This document shows, piece after piece, positions 34,141-41,914 of a stretch of 64,000 nucleotides of DNA. Below the pieces are notes generated by a model. It was not told the origin of the DNA, did not search any database, and was given only the letters and a program-made list of their open reading frames with translations. The first letter of the stretch is position 1, and each line of letters begins with the position of its first letter. A program made the position numbers and the translations under genes. Origin of the DNA: Gleimia hominis (GTDB taxonomy: Bacteria > Actinomycetota > Actinomycetes > Actinomycetales > Actinomycetaceae); assembly GCF_032085515.1 (NCBI RefSeq), contig NZ_JASXSX010000002.1, positions 1 to 64,000 of the forward strand, in the 5' to 3' direction.

Positions 34141-37100
34141 TTATTCAGTTTTCTTCCCGGTATCTTTCTTAGCGTCACCACCGGCCTGCTGGCCTTCCTT
34201 CACACTCTTATCTGCCTGCATGGCTTCCGAAATGTGTTTTTGCAGTTCCGCTTGCTTCTTCCCGTAGGTCTGCCAGTCTCCGTTCTTGAGGGCTTCTTGG
34301 CCATCCTTAATGGCCTTATCCGCTGCCTCAAGAGCAGCCGCTAAACGCTGAGCATCCGATTTGCCCTCGCCTTTAGCTTCACCACCAGCGATGGCCTCAC
34401 CACCTTCAGCACCGGTATTACCCGCCAGGTGAGCTGCCGAGTCACCCTTGAACGTAGCGTCCAAAGACTCCTCAAGCGAATCTGCGAATCCACGCGAATC
34501 ACCAAACGAAGTTAACACCTTCCCCAACACCGGGTACTTGGTGGAACCCGTACCTTGCACGTAAACCGGTTGCACGTACAACAAGCCACCACCAACAGGC
34601 AGTGTCAGCAAGTTACCGAGAATAACTTCCGACCCCTCCTGGTTCAACAGGTTGAGCGCCGGCCCAATCGTCGTATCCGAGTTGAAGTCGTTCTGCGCTT
34701 GGCCCGGCCCCGGCACCGTCGTGGAAGACGGCAAAGCCAAAAGCCTGAGCTTACCGTACCCCTCCCGGATCTTCCCCGGCTCGTTACCCGTCTCAGAATC
34801 CACCGCTAAGAACCCAGACATGGGCTCACGATCCGCCTTACCACCGGGCACGAACACGGACGTTAACGAGAACTCCGCGCTGTCTTGGTCCGGCATCTTC
34901 ATCGTCAAATAATACGGCGGCTGAGCGGGAGCAACCCCCTCAGGCCCCTTCTTGGAAGTCGGATTCTCTGCCAAACGCCACCGGTCACCACCAGTGTAGA
35001 AATCCTCCGCCTTCGTCACGTGGTAGGCAGACAGCATGGAACGCTGCACCTTAAACAAATCTTGCGGATAACGCATGTGGGCCATCAAGTCACCCGAAAT
35101 GTCCTCCAGCGGCTTAACCTGCCCGGGGAACGTCTTCATCCACGTCTTCAAAATCGGATCCTGCTTATCCCACTGGTACAGCTGAACCGAACCATCGTAG
35201 GCATCCACCACAGCCTTAACCGAGTTACGAATGTAGTTAATCTTGTCATTCGCCGCGTACTGCTGCGTATTCGCCGTGGTCGCGTCGCGCGTTTCCTCAT
35301 TCACATCCAAATGCTGCGAATACGGGAACTGGTTCGACGTCGTGTACCCATCCACAATCCACACCAGACGCTTCGGCGTTTTCGGATTCCCATCCGTATC
35401 CACCACCGCCGGGTAAGGCCGGCGATCCAACGTGAGGTACGGGGCAATCTTAGAAACCCGCAGCGCAGGATCGCGATCGTACAGGATCTGCGACTTCGGG
35501 TTGATCTGCGAGGCAAACAGAATATTCGTCTCTTGGAACTTAATGGCGTACAGGATCTTGTTCAAAATCGAGCCCACATTCGGACCCCCGTCACCCGAGA
35601 ACGTGGTTGGTACCTGGTGTCCATCATGCTGCTCATCCGGGTAATCCAGCTCCAACGGGTCGCTACCTTCGGGCGCCCCCACAATCGAATACTCCGGGGA
35701 TTCAGGTGAGAAGTAGACTCGCTGCTCATACTTGCCCATATCGCCTGAAGATGGGATCCCTTCTTCCCACCACTGTGGTTCACCACGCGGCCCAACGCGG
35801 TTACCGTACGCGGCAACCACCCCGTAACCATGCGTGAAAATCGTGTGGTGGTTAACCCAGTTCTGCTCCCGGTCATCCAGCCCATCGAGGTTCAGCTCCC
35901 GAACCGCAATCACGGTGTCGCGCTTCTCACCGTCAATCTCGTAGCGGTCCACGTTCAGCATGTCCTCAAACGTGTAGTACGAACGCGACTGCTTCAACTG
36001 CCGCACGGCGGGCGAAATAATATCCGGGTCAATGAGGCGGATCTGCTGAGTTGACTCCGCGTCCCCACGCAACTGGCCCGGTTCCGTATCCGTGCGCGCC
36101 GCGTACGTAGTGGAATCCACGTCATCAATCCCATACGCCTGCAACGTGGCGTCAATATTGCGCTGAATATACGGAGCCTGCAACGCCCGTTCGTTCGGTT
36201 TCACCTTGAACTGCTGAATCAACGCGGGGTAGGCCATCCCAAACACCAGTGCGGACACAACCGTCACCGCAACCCCCGCAGCCGGCAGGTGCCACGTCCC
36301 CCGGAAAGCTGCAATCAAGAACAGCACCGCAACCAGCACCGACGTGACCGCAAGGATCGTCTGTGCCGGCAGTTGCGCATGCACATCCGTGAACATCGCG
36401 CCGTCGTTAGGCCGCCCCTCCGCGACCAAAAGGGCGTAGCGAGCCACCCAGTACCTCAACGCCACAATTAACGACAAAATTGCAGCATTAATCCCCAGCT
36501 GCCGGCGGGCAGGCACGGTCACCGAAAGTTTGGGCGTAAACGTAACCGCGCCGTAGAGGTAATGCACAACTGCAACCGCAATCAAACTCACCACGAACAC
36601 GGTGGTCAGCAGCGACAGCAGCATCTGCACAATCGGCAAAGTGAACACGTAGAAAGAAAGGTCAAACCCGAACTGCGGATCTTTTTGCCCAAACGACGTG
36701 CCGTTAATAAACATGAGGATCCGACGCCAGTCAACCGCCAACCCAAGGCCGGTGAACAGGCCGATAACCAGGGGAATCCCCCAGAAGATCACGCGCCGAG
36801 CCGGTTCAATGACCTGCTGGTACTCGCGCAGTGACGCCCCCACCCCACCGCGGGTGGACTGCGGCCGTTTGCGATAAGCCCACGTCATATTCACACCCAC
36901 GATCGTGGCAATACACGCCGTGGCCACCACCACAATCGCGGCGACTGATAACCATTTAGTCCACAGCACGCGCGCGGAACGGAGCTGGTTAAACCACAGC
37001 ACTTCCGTTCCCAGGGTGGAAGCTAAATACAGCAGCCCCGCCACCACCGCGAGAATCAGCAGGGTGAGTCGCAGTGGCGTGAGCCCCTTGCGCTTACGGT

Positions 37101-37179
37101 TGCCACCACTGGGTTTACGCGGCCCAGAAGGTGGTCGCCCACCGGCTGGTGGACGGGGGAAAGACGAAAAGAATGTCAC
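34141..37179 (-). CDS. UPF0182 family membrane protein
   Basis: About 1,012 aa. GTG 37179 is chosen because GAAAGG lies six bases upstream; the longer frame to 37284 would run into the divergent gene. The Pro/Gly-rich basic start is followed by seven or so membrane helices over the first ~350 residues. A large extracytoplasmic part follows, ending in an Ala/Lys/Glu-rich coiled-coil tail (EAADKAIKDGQEALKNGDW) and a charged end. It corresponds to Rv3193c in M. tuberculosis by family and position; function unknown. Confidence 0.92.
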   Translation of the reverse strand: MTFFSSFPRPPAGGRPPSGPRKPSGGNRKRKGLTPLRLTLLILAVVAGLLYLASTLGTEVLWFNQLRSARVLWTKWLSVAAIVVVATACIATIVGVNMTWAYRKRPQSTRGGVGASLREYQQVIEPARRVIFWGIPLVIGLFTGLGLAVDWRRILMFINGTSFGQKDPQFGFDLSFYVFTLPIVQMLLSLLTTVFVVSLIAVAVVHYLYGAVTFTPKLSVTVPARRQLGINAAILSLIVALRYWVARYALLVAEGRPNDGAMFTDVHAQLPAQTILAVTSVLVAVLFLIAAFRGTWHLPAAGVAVTVVSALVFGMAYPALIQQFKVKPNERALQAPYIQRNIDATLQAYGIDDVDSTTYAARTDTEPGQLRGDAESTQQIRLIDPDIISPAVRQLKQSRSYYTFEDMLNVDRYEIDGEKRDTVIAVRELNLDGLDDREQNWVNHHTIFTHGYGVVAAYGNRVGPRGEPQWWEEGIPSSGDMGKYEQRVYFSPESPEYSIVGAPEGSDPLELDYPDEQHDGHQVPTTFSGDGGPNVGSILNKILYAIKFQETNILFASQINPKSQILYDRDPALRVSKIAPYLTLDRRPYPAVVDTDGNPKTPKRLVWIVDGYTTSNQFPYSQHLDVNEETRDATTANTQQYAANDKINYIRNSVKAVVDAYDGSVQLYQWDKQDPILKTWMKTFPGQVKPLEDISGDLMAHMRYPQDLFKVQRSMLSAYHVTKAEDFYTGGDRWRLAENPTSKKGPEGVAPAQPPYYLTMKMPDQDSAEFSLTSVFVPGGKADREPMSGFLAVDSETGNEPGKIREGYGKLRLLALPSSTTVPGPGQAQNDFNSDTTIGPALNLLNQEGSEVILGNLLTLPVGGGLLYVQPVYVQGTGSTKYPVLGKVLTSFGDSRGFADSLEESLDATFKGDSAAHLAGNTGAEGGEAIAGGEAKGEGKSDAQRLAAALEAADKAIKDGQEALKNGDWQTYGKKQAELQKHISEAMQADKSVKEGQQAGGDAKKDTGKKTE

Positions 37180-37269
37180 GTTAGACCTTTCTAACTTTGA
37201 GGTCTTGCACCTATACTGTTCTATCCTACCGATTGGCGCACCCAATGCTAAAGGGGTAACAATACGACC

Positions 37270-37914
37270 ATGGACGATAATCAACTAGGTGCTTCGAGCC
37301 CCGAAGAGGGCCTGACAGTTGCCGTAACAGAAATTGAACGTTCCGCCGCGCAACTGGGATGGGACCGTGCCAGCACGGTTTACGCCCTGGTGCCGACCGG
37401 GGAACTACTTGAGCTCGACGAACTGCCCGCAGACATGCGCGACCAGTTGGAGTCAACGTGGGATCACTCACCCCACACGCTCACCGCCGTGATTCAAGAG
37501 GACCTGCCGGGAACGGATCTTGAAGAAACCCTCGCCCAACTTGGCTGGCCCGAATCCGTTTTGGGGGCCGCCGTGTGCACCGAGCGGGTAATGGTGCCAC
37601 CTGAGGTGCAAGATTCCGCGCCTGAGGACCCGCAGGAAGCCGTGGAATATTTTGCGAACCACCCGGACCGCGACGAAGTGCGGATCGTCACCGGGGTGCT
37701 GCGTTCTGGGGAGAGCTGGTGTGCGGTACGCACCCGTTCGCACGATGAGGACGACGAAGTTGCCCAGGGCATGAACCTGGTTCCCGGCCTGGTAGACGCC
37801 CTACTCGCCACGTTCGCACCCGCGCAGGCCCGGGATGTTCCCGCCGCCGGTGGGTGTGGCTGCGGTTCCGGCGGTGGTGGCTGCGGCTGCGGTTCCGGAG
37901 GCTGCGGCTGCTAG
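37270..37914 (+). CDS. PPA1309 family protein with Cys/Gly-rich tail
   Basis: 214 aa. The body (EIERSAAQLGWDRASTVYAL, then LGWPESVLGAAVCTERVM and SGESWCAVRTRSHD) matches the actinobacterial PPA1309 family of unknown function. The last ~23 residues are only Gly, Cys and Ser, with seven cysteines as C-G-C and G-C-G-C groups. Such a tail could bind metal or take modification, or arise by slippage in GGC/TGC repeats. Divergent from UPF0182 and convergent with the Lon-like gene. Confidence 0.82.
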   Translation: MDDNQLGASSPEEGLTVAVTEIERSAAQLGWDRASTVYALVPTGELLELDELPADMRDQLESTWDHSPHTLTAVIQEDLPGTDLEETLAQLGWPESVLGAAVCTERVMVPPEVQDSAPEDPQEAVEYFANHPDRDEVRIVTGVLRSGESWCAVRTRSHDEDDEVAQGMNLVPGLVDALLATFAPAQARDVPAAGGCGCGSGGGGCGCGSGGCGC

Positions 37915-37959
37915 CACACTTAGTGCAACGAAGATCCGCGTGGCGCGGCTCGCGAGCTC

Positions 37960-38020
37960 ATTCCCGGGTGCACTTTGGGCTTATTCCCGGGTGCACTGCG
38001 AGCTCACTCCCGGGTGCACT
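37960..38020. repeat. 23-bp tandem repeats carrying the 3' end of the Lon-like gene
   Basis: ATTCCCGGGTGCACT-type cores at 37960, 37983 and 38006, period 23. The third overlaps the gene and encodes its final Cys-Thr-Arg-Glu-stop. On the minus strand the two downstream copies also read Cys-Thr-Arg-Glu-stop, each with its own TAA or TGA. Confidence 0.88.
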
Positions 38021-39200
38021 GCGGGTGACCCGCAACGTCACCGGTGCGGATCTTCGCGACCGCATCCACCGCCTCATCCAACGTGGAAACAGGCCAAACT
38101 TGCAGGCCGTCCGGCACGTTCCCAACTACTTCATCGCAGTTGGATCGCGGCGCTAAAAACCATTGGGCACCGTCGGCGCGGGACCCGTACATTTTCTGTA
38201 CGATCCCGCCAATCGGCCCCACCTCACCCGCGTAGGAGATCGTGCCGGTACCAGCCACCACGTGGTCCCCCACCATTTTTCCGCCCGTCAACCGGTCAAT
38301 GATGCCGAGGGCAAACATGGTCCCAGCGGAGGGGCCACCCACTTTTTCCAAATGAATCTTCACTGGGAACGGAAGTTTCACATCCGCCGTGAGGTACATT
38401 CCGAACTTTGACCCCACAAAGTCGGACGGCACGTTGCTCGGCTTATAAGTTTCGATTTGCACGTCTTTAGTTTTCCCGTTTCGCAACACGTGCATGGTTA
38501 CGGTTTGCCCGGGTTTTAGTTCGCGATTTAGTTGGAACGGCACGGACGCGCGGTTAACCGGGTGACGCACCCCATCTGGTGTGGTGATTGCTTGGAGCAC
38601 GTCTCCGTCCTCCACTTTGCCTTCCGACTTGGTGCCCGCAACCGGCCCGCGGATGGTGATTTTTGCAGGCACGTCGTACCCCAAGTATTCCAGTGCTGCG
38701 GCTGCCGCTGTGGACTGGGAGTTCACCATCTGCGCTTTCGCTAGTTCTTCTACCTGCTGTTGCGTAATGTCGCTCGGGTAAATTTCAGAAACGGGAGTCA
38801 CGGTTTCTTTGGGCGACAACCACCCCCACAGCACTTCCGCAGCCGTTACGTGCTGGCCGGGTCCGCCGTGTGAAGACACTGTCACCATCCGGAGTTGTCC
38901 ATCCGATTTTGGCGCGACATTTTTAGTTTGCAGTTCGATCATGGGGACGTTATCGCGTGAGGCGAGCACGTCGAACGTGGGGCCGGGCGATTCCACAACG
39001 TACGGCATGGGGATCGCAACCCCAAGGACGACAACGAGGAACACTATTGCCGTAGCGATGAGTGCGCCGCGCCACCTACGCAGAAACGATTGACGTGGGA
39101 CTTGGCTGGGCGGGCGGTTAGCGGTTAGCGAATTTGCTGCGTCAGATTCGCTGGCAGTTCCCTCTGTTGAGGCTGATCGTAAAGGTTCTTCCGTGTGCAC
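38004..39200 (-). CDS. PDZ domain Lon-like (S16) membrane protease, YlbL/Rv3194c type
   Basis: About 398 aa from GTG 39200 (start uncertain; AGGGGA abuts it). One membrane segment (ALIATAIVFLVVVLGVAI) then an extracytoplasmic part: a PDZ domain (~GKVEDGDVLQAI) and a Lon-type proteolytic domain with the serine in GGPSAGTMFALGI and the lysine in GIVQKMYGSRADG, the S16 Ser-Lys dyad. No ATPase. Substrates are unknown. In the Rv3193c-Rv3199c order it stands between UPF0182 and DUF2342, as here. Confidence 0.9.
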   Translation of the reverse strand: MHTEEPLRSASTEGTASESDAANSLTANRPPSQVPRQSFLRRWRGALIATAIVFLVVVLGVAIPMPYVVESPGPTFDVLASRDNVPMIELQTKNVAPKSDGQLRMVTVSSHGGPGQHVTAAEVLWGWLSPKETVTPVSEIYPSDITQQQVEELAKAQMVNSQSTAAAAALEYLGYDVPAKITIRGPVAGTKSEGKVEDGDVLQAITTPDGVRHPVNRASVPFQLNRELKPGQTVTMHVLRNGKTKDVQIETYKPSNVPSDFVGSKFGMYLTADVKLPFPVKIHLEKVGGPSAGTMFALGIIDRLTGGKMVGDHVVAGTGTISYAGEVGPIGGIVQKMYGSRADGAQWFLAPRSNCDEVVGNVPDGLQVWPVSTLDEAVDAVAKIRTGDVAGHPQCTRE

Positions 39201-39247
39201 TCCCCTATTGTCGGACAGTTCTACTTCCCGCGCCAAGGTGCAACACG

Positions 39248-39253
39248 GTAGTT
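39248..39253 (+). promoter_or_regulatory. -10-like hexamer for the DUF2342 gene
   Basis: TAGTTT is followed by seven bases (AGAGGTT) and ATG 39262. The AGAGG is too close to the ATG to be a good ribosome site, so a leaderless message is possible. Confidence 0.35.
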
Positions 39254-39261
39254 TAGAGGTT

Positions 39262-40716
39262 ATGAGTGAAAATAAGCAGCCTGAATGGGAACAAATGCTC
39301 CGCGAACTGCTCGGTGACGCGGCAGCTGATGAACTGTTGGCGTCCATGCGGGCTCAGGGGATTGATCCGACGCAGATGTCGGGCGCGGTTATCCCCACGG
39401 ATCCGGCCCAGATGCAGCAGATGATGTCGCAGTTCAAGTACTTCATGAGCACCGACAGTGGCCCGGTTAACTGGAAGATGGCGCACGAGATTGCGCGGCA
39501 GAAAGCGTGGGGTGAAGGGGATCCACAAATCAACTCCGCACAGGGCGAACAAGTGCGGCAGAGCTTACAGATCGCAGACTTGTGGTTGGATGCAGTAACC
39601 ACCGTGGAACCAACCAAGAGTGAGCGCCACGCGTGGCGACGCAGCGATTGGTTGGATGAGTCGCTCGAAACCCTCAAGCAAATGGTGGAACCGGTGGCGT
39701 CAAATCTGGCGAACGCGCTGACGCAAACGTTGCACGATCAGATGGATCAAATGTCGAACGCGGGAATGGCGGATTTGCCTGAGGGGCTTGCATCGCTGAT
39801 GGGGCAGGCTGGGCCGATGATTGAGAAAATGTCCGCAGCCGTGTTTGGTTCCCAAGTGGGGAAAGCGCTGGGTGAACTTTCGCACGCCGCGTTAGGCGCC
39901 ACGGACGTGGGGGTGCCCGGCCGCAGTGGCTGCACGGCGCTGGTGGTTCCGAACGTGGATGCGTTCGCGGACGAGTTCGACATTCCAACCGATGAGGTCC
40001 GCCAGTTCCTCGCGCTGCGAGAAGATGCGCACGCACGCCTGTTCGCTTCCGTCCCCTGGTTGCGCGTTGAAATCCTGGGGGCAGTGCGCAAGTACGCCAG
40101 TGAGATCACGATTGACGAAGAGGCGATGCGGGACGCCGCCATGTCGGTTAACCCCACTAACCCCGATGAGTTAGAGATCGCGATGAGCACGAACCTGTTC
40201 GCCGGGCAGCGTTCGGATAAGCAGAATGAGGCGCTGCTGCACTTAGAGACCCTGCTGGCCCTCGTGGAAGGTTGGGTGGAAACCGTAACGCATGAGGCCG
40301 CGCGTCCGTACCTGCCGCACGTGGACCAGTTGCGGGAGATTATGCGGCGGCGTCGCATTGACGGGTCCCCTGCGGAACAGATTCTGGGGGAACTAATCGG
40401 CTTGCAGATGCGTCCCCGCCAGGCGCGTAACGCAGCGATATTGTGGCAGCACGTGGCCGAAAAGGAAGGGAAAGAAGCGCGGGATGCACTGTGGCAGCAT
40501 CCGGATATGGCCCCGACTGCAAAAGACCTGGAGGAACCCACCGCGTTCTTGGATCGGCGCGAGCAGCGCAATGCGGAAGATCAAGAGATCGATGACGCGC
40601 TCAACCAGCTTTTAGAAGGGACGTTAGGTTGGGCTGAAGGTCTGCAGCCAGGGCAGGATTCTGAGGGGGATGCGAAACAGGATCCGCATCCACCCAGCGA
40701 TTCTGACGACGAGTAG
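39262..40716 (+). CDS. DUF2342 family protein (Rv3195 type, putative zinc-dependent hydrolase)
   Basis: 484 aa from ATG 39262. Recognised by AQMQQMMSQFKYFM-like and VNWKMAHEIARQ segments, then FGSQVGKALGELS and the helix ALLHLETLLALVEGWVETVTHEA. The family is sometimes annotated as a zinc-dependent metalloprotease or as F420-associated. No canonical HExxH is present; the nearest is THEAARPYL. I therefore do not claim protease activity. It is divergent from the Lon-like gene with 61 bases between starts. Confidence 0.87.
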   Translation: MSENKQPEWEQMLRELLGDAAADELLASMRAQGIDPTQMSGAVIPTDPAQMQQMMSQFKYFMSTDSGPVNWKMAHEIARQKAWGEGDPQINSAQGEQVRQSLQIADLWLDAVTTVEPTKSERHAWRRSDWLDESLETLKQMVEPVASNLANALTQTLHDQMDQMSNAGMADLPEGLASLMGQAGPMIEKMSAAVFGSQVGKALGELSHAALGATDVGVPGRSGCTALVVPNVDAFADEFDIPTDEVRQFLALREDAHARLFASVPWLRVEILGAVRKYASEITIDEEAMRDAAMSVNPTNPDELEIAMSTNLFAGQRSDKQNEALLHLETLLALVEGWVETVTHEAARPYLPHVDQLREIMRRRRIDGSPAEQILGELIGLQMRPRQARNAAILWQHVAEKEGKEARDALWQHPDMAPTAKDLEEPTAFLDRREQRNAEDQEIDDALNQLLEGTLGWAEGLQPGQDSEGDAKQDPHPPSDSDDE

Positions 40717-40822
40717 TTTTCCACAGCTCTTGGGGAGCTCTTTTGGGTAGCGCGCAGATTTGGCACAGTAGAAGTTGTCTAACCGACCTGCTTAATCTGA
40801 CTGTTTTGCCTTAGGAGCCCAC

Positions 40823-41782
40823 ATGCAGTTGCGCCCCGGGATTCCCGTGTTTGCCCGCCCCGATGGGGAAGTTCAATTTGGGATTAACTCTCGCCTTAAC
40901 TTCACGGGGTTAACCGAGAAGGAACGGGATATTCTGCTGGACTTGCGCACTGAACGCTCCCCCGCTGGGTTCGCTGCGCGCGCCAAACGGCTGGGAATAG
41001 ATGCGGAACGTTTAGAATCGTTGCGCACGCGTTTGCACAATGCTGGTTTGCTGCGCATTGATGAGGTACCGAGCCCGTCTGAGGAGGGCGCGCGTTTGCA
41101 ACGCGACGTTGGAACAGACCGGGCCTTGGGGGCGCGATCTGCTTTTGCCGTGCAGTTATACCTACAGCCGTCGCAGTCGAGGCGCGAAACCGTTGCACTA
41201 CGGGGTTTTCTGGAGGAGTTGCGCGGTGACTTACGTGCCGCTGGGATCGGACAAGTGGGCCTGGAGATTCCCGGGTTCCCACTGAGTGCCCTGGGCGAAC
41301 CCGCGGGTTCGCCAGACGCCCCTACCGAGACTGAACGAGAGCGCGGGGCGGCGAAGTGGGACCGGGTTTACGCGCCAGATTTTGTGATTGCCTTCTTCGC
41401 GCACGCGGCGTCCGCATGCAACTGGAAACCACCCGTGGTCCCCCACCTGGTGGTGGTCTTCCAATCGGAAGGCGTAGAAGTGGGCCCCCTGGTGGAGCCC
41501 GACCGCGGGCCCTGCTTGAAGTGTATTGACGCGTGCTGCACCTCGGTAGATTCCGCTTGGCCGCAGCTATTACTGCAAATTAGCGCGCAGCCATTCCCCA
41601 GTCCGGGAGCACAGTTAGAGGCAATCACCCGCATTGTAGTGACCCGCGCGTGCACGGACGCGATTGATGGTGGTGGGCTTGCACCGGGGCAGGTTCGGTT
41701 TCTGCGCCGCGACCTGCTGTGGGAAGTATTCGCCTGGCCCGCTAACCCCGATTGCGAATGCGCCCAAACCCTCGTGCCTTAA
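40823..41782 (+). CDS. cyclodehydratase/TOMM leader-binding-like protein (Rv3196 type)
   Basis: 319 aa; ATG 40823 follows AGGAG. The N-terminal ~90 residues resemble the winged-helix precursor-binding module of ThiF/YcaO partner proteins. The C-terminal part has GPCLKCIDAC and, near the end, NPDCECA, two Cys pairs placed as in the E1/ThiF-like zinc site. No YcaO, precursor peptide or tailoring enzyme is nearby, so it is probably not part of a RiPP cluster. It keeps the Rv3196 position between DUF2342 and uvrD2. Function unknown. Confidence 0.7.
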   Translation: MQLRPGIPVFARPDGEVQFGINSRLNFTGLTEKERDILLDLRTERSPAGFAARAKRLGIDAERLESLRTRLHNAGLLRIDEVPSPSEEGARLQRDVGTDRALGARSAFAVQLYLQPSQSRRETVALRGFLEELRGDLRAAGIGQVGLEIPGFPLSALGEPAGSPDAPTETERERGAAKWDRVYAPDFVIAFFAHAASACNWKPPVVPHLVVVFQSEGVEVGPLVEPDRGPCLKCIDACCTSVDSAWPQLLLQISAQPFPSPGAQLEAITRIVVTRACTDAIDGGGLAPGQVRFLRRDLLWEVFAWPANPDCECAQTLVP

Positions 41783-41806
41783 CGCCCCTGTCATAGTGTC
41801 CGGTTA

Positions 41807-41914
41807 GGCCGGCCCGTCCGGGTATTCGGATTCCACCAGCTCGCCCTAGTGTTCCGGTTCAGCCGGCCCGTCCTAGGGTTCGGATTCCACCAGCTCGCCC
41901 TAGTGTTCGGATTC
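41807..41914 (-). repeat. 27/54-bp tandem repeat running out of the uvrD2 3' end
   Basis: Read on the minus strand, four 27-base units start at 41914, 41887, 41860 and 41833 and alternate in two forms, giving a 54-base higher repeat. Unit 1 contains the final codons GAATCCGAACAC and TAG stop of uvrD2; the other units keep GAAnCnGAA and most keep a TAG or TGA. Confidence 0.88.

Noticed and set aside
34885..35709. 274-codon frame antisense to UPF0182
   Set aside because: Arg/Leu/Ile-rich shadow without a start signal.
40823..41782. RiPP (azoline peptide) gene cluster
   Set aside because: Only one cyclodehydratase-like protein; no YcaO, precursor, dehydrogenase or transporter, and the gene is in a conserved housekeeping order.
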